NCBI GenBank assembly: GCA_033964015.1
Contig: CM066925.1
Coordinates: forward strand, 13,314,204 to 13,378,203
DNA: 64,000 nucleotides
Reading direction: 5' to 3'
DNA from: Scolanthus callimorphus
Lineage: Eukaryota > Cnidaria > Anthozoa > Actiniaria > Edwardsiidae
Made by a program: the position numbers and the translations under genes. Positions within the stretch are counted from its first letter, which is position 1; each line of letters starts with the position of its first letter. Shown one piece after another: positions 60,949 to 64,000 of this stretch. The notes under the pieces were generated by a model, which was not told the origin of the DNA, did no database searches, and saw nothing but the letters and a program-made list of their open reading frames with translations.

Positions 60949-63331
60949 TCACTCAATGTATCTCATATATGCTGTGGAACAACTGCTCCCGGTATTATCT
61001 CCCTCAAACGAAACTGGGCCATAAAAATCCTGACCAAACCACATTTGAAACTCTTGACCTTTACTGACAGGCAAGGGTGTGGGCAGCGTTAGGGGGAGCA
61101 CAGGGTCCATGTTGGTCACACCTGGGATCAGGTACGAATGCTCCCCCCATGTCTTGCTTATTGTCGTGCCCGCTGGTGGATAGATGATCTGTTTAGATGA
61201 ATCTGTGATATAGACTTCTATGGGGTTACTTCCAAGAAAAGTTCCCGCCCACTTTCCTTCTTTAGCCGCCCCACCGATCCACGACACCCCTCCAGATATA
61301 TGCACGAATCTGAACCCAATAATCTGACCTGCTCGTGGCGCGTAGAACGCACCGTAGTTGTCTCCTCCGGCGCCGAAGCAAACGGGATTGCCGTTAGCTT
61401 GTGGGAGAACTGACAGAATAGACATTAAAGAGTCTGTGTCAGCCACATTCTTGTTATTGTTTTCGTTCGATATTAGAAGACAAATTACGTGTAGAAATCT
61501 CTTAAAAACAATTAAAACAAAGTTTCAGATTTCATTAGCCAAATTCAATCGAGAAAATTTCTCTATATTCTCTTAATCAGCCGATGGAAATGGATGCTTT
61601 CTCCGACTTGGTATGTTGCTATGCTGTCAAAATGGCGGCTGACACAGGCTCTTTAAAGGGACATGGTCACCTAGAAAACACTAAAATAATTATTGTCACA
61701 AAATACAAAAATATTCTCTGAAATTGAAAGAGTCAGTTTAAAGAAGAAGTACGGAAAATTTAAGTGGATTACGATGAAGGATTGCTGAGATATGAGCGAA
61801 TTAAGATGGCAAAATTAGTATGTTTGAAAAAGATTGAGGTAAACCGATTTCAAAAGAGTCAGATTTTCTCATGTAAGCTGTAATTACAATCCGCAAATAT
61901 CTTTGCAATCCTACATCGAAATGACCTCAAATTTTCACCGTGTCAAGTTGAAAGCATTCTTTACAAATTTGACTTGTTATTTTTATTATTTGTGATATTA
62001 TATTTTTGATGTTTTCGGTGACCATGTCCCTTTAAAGAGAGCCGCCATTTTGTCAGCCTAGCAACATAACGAGTCAGATAAAGCATTTTCGCTAATTTAC
62101 AAGCTACAAAGGTAAGTCGCCAATTGGCGACCAGGTTGAAACCCTTAAAGGGGCTGTATCACGGTCATTTGAATAAATTTAGAAAATACAGCTCTAAATG
62201 TGTATGTAATCATCACCAAATCACTTGTTAGTATATATAATAGGACTCCATGCTGTCCAATTAAGAAAAAATTGGATGATTCAGAGGAACTCCAAAACAA
62301 TTTGGAGTTCCGAGGAATCATCCATTTTTTTCTTAATTGGACAAGCATGGAGTCCTGTTATTTATTAATTATATAACATCAATGTTCAAACCCAAACTGT
62401 CCAATTTTAGCGCGAACTGTCCAATTAGAGCGCGCGCGATCCAATTAAAAAATAATTGGACGATTCCAGAAAAATCGATCTGCCGGCACAATGGAATTTC
62501 GAGCTGGCTATATAATTATTAGCCTAATAGGCTATGTAGGCAAGTTTTAGCGGCAAGACTGCCGATTTACAAGCACATTTTGATGTAAATTCAAACTTCA
62601 AAAACTCATTGTTGCAATCCGTTTCCATCCGCTCTGTAATAGGTCCATGAAGCCTACAATCATGATCGTTTTGTAGTTAAAGGGTTATTTAACAAACCTA
62701 GACTAGTATTTTGGCTATCCATCAGTTATTTGTATGTTTTTTACATCATCAAAAGTGTGCTAAAATCGTGACACAGCCCCTTTAATCTAGTCGCGATGTC
62801 GGTATCTGCTGAGCAATACCAAACATGAGAACATATTATTTAAAGCAACCAAATCTCTCATCAATAACTTCCTCTGTTCATTTGATTCAATTTTTTCTGG
62901 ATACTTGAAAAGAGAGCCTAGACGTTGCACAATTCATGTGATTTGGCTAAAATAACGCGCGATTCTACTTGCGTTGTGATTTGGCTGAGGGCTTCGGAAA
63001 ACGGAATAACCCATCAAAATTCAAGTCGAAGGGTTCTAAGGGTTGCTTTATACGGATACAGGGAAACAATCTGAAGAAAGGGGATGCCGTATCTGATAAT
63101 TATGGTGCTCCGCTAGAGAGCTCCGCTCTTAAAGGATAATCCGTAGCTTGTAACTCATTGATAATTATGGTGCTCCGCTAGAGAGCTCCGCTCTCTCTAG
63201 CGGAGCCCCATAATTGTGTACTTACGTGATGTATTGCATGTAGGTCCAGCATAATTTGGTAGACACAAACAAGTCGTGTTCTCGCTACTGCCAAGCTTGT
63301 GACATGTTCCACCATTAGCACATGTCGTGCA
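60949..63331 (-). CDS. EGF-like protein with unrecognised C-terminal domain (3' part)
   Basis: Two exons seen: 63226-63331 and 60949-61433, with stop TGA at 60949-60951. The first encodes one EGF-like module with six cysteines in the EGF order (C..C-ANGGT-C ... C-L-C-LPNYAGPT-C). It ends in phase 1 before GTAAGT and joins in frame through the acceptor CTGACACAG at 61434. That acceptor has a poor pyrimidine tract. The C-terminal 150 residues are Gly/aromatic-rich (CFGAGGDNYGAFYAPRAGQI, HISGGVSWIGGAA, QMWFGQDFYGPVSFEGDNTG) and end CSTAYMRYIE. This looks like a secreted beta-rich domain, but I do not know it. The N-terminus with a signal peptide must lie beyond the window. It probably acts outside the cell, in adhesion or matrix. 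Confidence 0.65.
61652..62036. mobile_element. TIR element, TTTAAAGGGACATGGTCACC ends
   Basis: Perfect ends TTTAAAGGGACATGGTCACC and inverse. It is inserted in an older sequence with its own inverted flanks (GCTGACAAAATGGCGGCTGA type), copies of which occur at 9270-9330 and 43610-43700. EGF-gene intron. Confidence 0.75.
62145..62786. mobile_element. TIR element with a nested palindrome
   Basis: Outer ends AAAGGGGCTGTATCACGGTC and the inverse ATCGTGACACAGCCCCTTTA. Inside, 62241-62358 is a near-perfect palindrome with ~55-bp arms (AGGACTCCATGCTGTCCAAT...). A part of the outer element recurs at 4895-5085. Confidence 0.75.
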
Positions 63332-64000
63332 CTGAGAAGGAAGGAAGATAGTAAGGGTGTGGTCATTATTTAACGGGGGAGGGCTACTATTTAGTACAAT
63401 ATAGTAATACTACTGTTATAGGGCCTATTCTGGGTCCTGTTATGCGAGATAAGGAAAAATTGCGCCAGTTAGGAGCTGCGGGATAGAGCGAGATAAGGTC
63501 CCAGAGTAGGCGCCTACTCTAGGAACTTATCTCACCGTGAGTTAATGTGAGATAAAGCGAGATAAGGAAAATTGTGCCAAGCAGGAGCTTCGAGATAAGG
63601 TCCCAGAGTAGCGCTGTTTCACGGATAGTTTGTGCTATTTAGTCTATCAGTTCCAAATCGTTGCACGGGTTTAGTTCGTGCAGTCCATATAGAGACTCTG
63701 TTTGTTAGTGGCAAGAAAAAAACCTGTTATCACAAAAGGCTTATGATATGGAGAAAAGTGATGTGAAAAATGTAGTTCCAAAGAAAATCCCTTCAAAACG
63801 TCGGCCCACTTCAAACACTTGCAGCTCGAAGACGGAATTAAGGCAGGCGCGGATCCAGACCTATTTACACCTGTTTACAAAACAGGTCAAATTTTTGGTT
63901 TCTTTTTAAATAAATTAATATTATTTTCATCTTCACTTAAAAAATACTCTCGTATTTCACGCGAAAAAGCCGACCGCAAATAGGTCAGATTTTTTTCTGG
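63332..64000. other. Upstream intron or flank of the EGF gene
   Basis: No exon identified. 63425-63610 carries repeats of the word GAGATAAGG. 63105-63210 holds a short palindrome and direct repeat of TGGTGCTCCGCTAGAGAGCT. 63850 onward looks like a repeat end (AGGCGCGGATCCAG). Confidence 0.5.

Overview
The window looks like nuclear DNA of an animal, most probably a cnidarian such as a sea anemone (inference from exon/intron density, AT-rich introns full of small inverted-repeat elements, and the gene families). I assembled the genes by hand from GT-AG borders and codon phase, without transcripts, so exon edges carry that uncertainty.

Layout. (1) 121-14331, minus strand: a gene with two calponin-homology (CH) domains in 12 exons. 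It runs into a long coiled-coil reading frame (121-2340) that leaves the window. The two frames overlap by seven bases (ATGGTAG), so this is either one actin-binding coiled-coil gene with a one-base frameshift, or two overlapping genes. (2) 15881-16239, minus: an orphan coding-like segment. (3) 16771-20804, plus: a four-exon gene for a 297-residue disordered protein with an MGC lipid-anchor start. (4) 22856-58711, minus: one very large gene of about 35 exons and 3,023 codons. All exon phases agree from the N-terminal coiled coil to the stop. (5) 60949-63331 and beyond, minus: the 3' part of an EGF-like protein with an unrecognised C-terminal domain.

The main discovery is gene 4. Its predicted order is: coiled coil, MLCK/titin-type kinase 1, a calmodulin-binding segment closely like that of smooth-muscle MLCK, two I-set Ig domains with acidic linkers, kinase 2 of the same family (with DFS in place of DFG), about 1,600 residues mainly of coiled coil, and a C-terminal Death domain. 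I know of no described protein with this order. It combines features of MLCK, obscurin/SPEG and DAPK and suggests a cytoskeleton-attached Ca2+/calmodulin kinase linked to death-fold signalling.

The two kinase regions share almost all intron positions, so they arose by internal duplication. At three places the donor-side or stop-side end of an exon has been tandemly duplicated: 107 bp x4 in kinase 2, about 61 bp x2 in Ig1 and 162 bp x3 at the Death-domain exon. Introns and intergenic DNA hold many foldback/TIR elements, two related tRNA-derived SINEs, a 48-bp minisatellite and a 360-bp pyrimidine-rich tract. Genes 1 and 4 both encode likely cytoskeletal proteins; no operon-like organisation is expected or seen.
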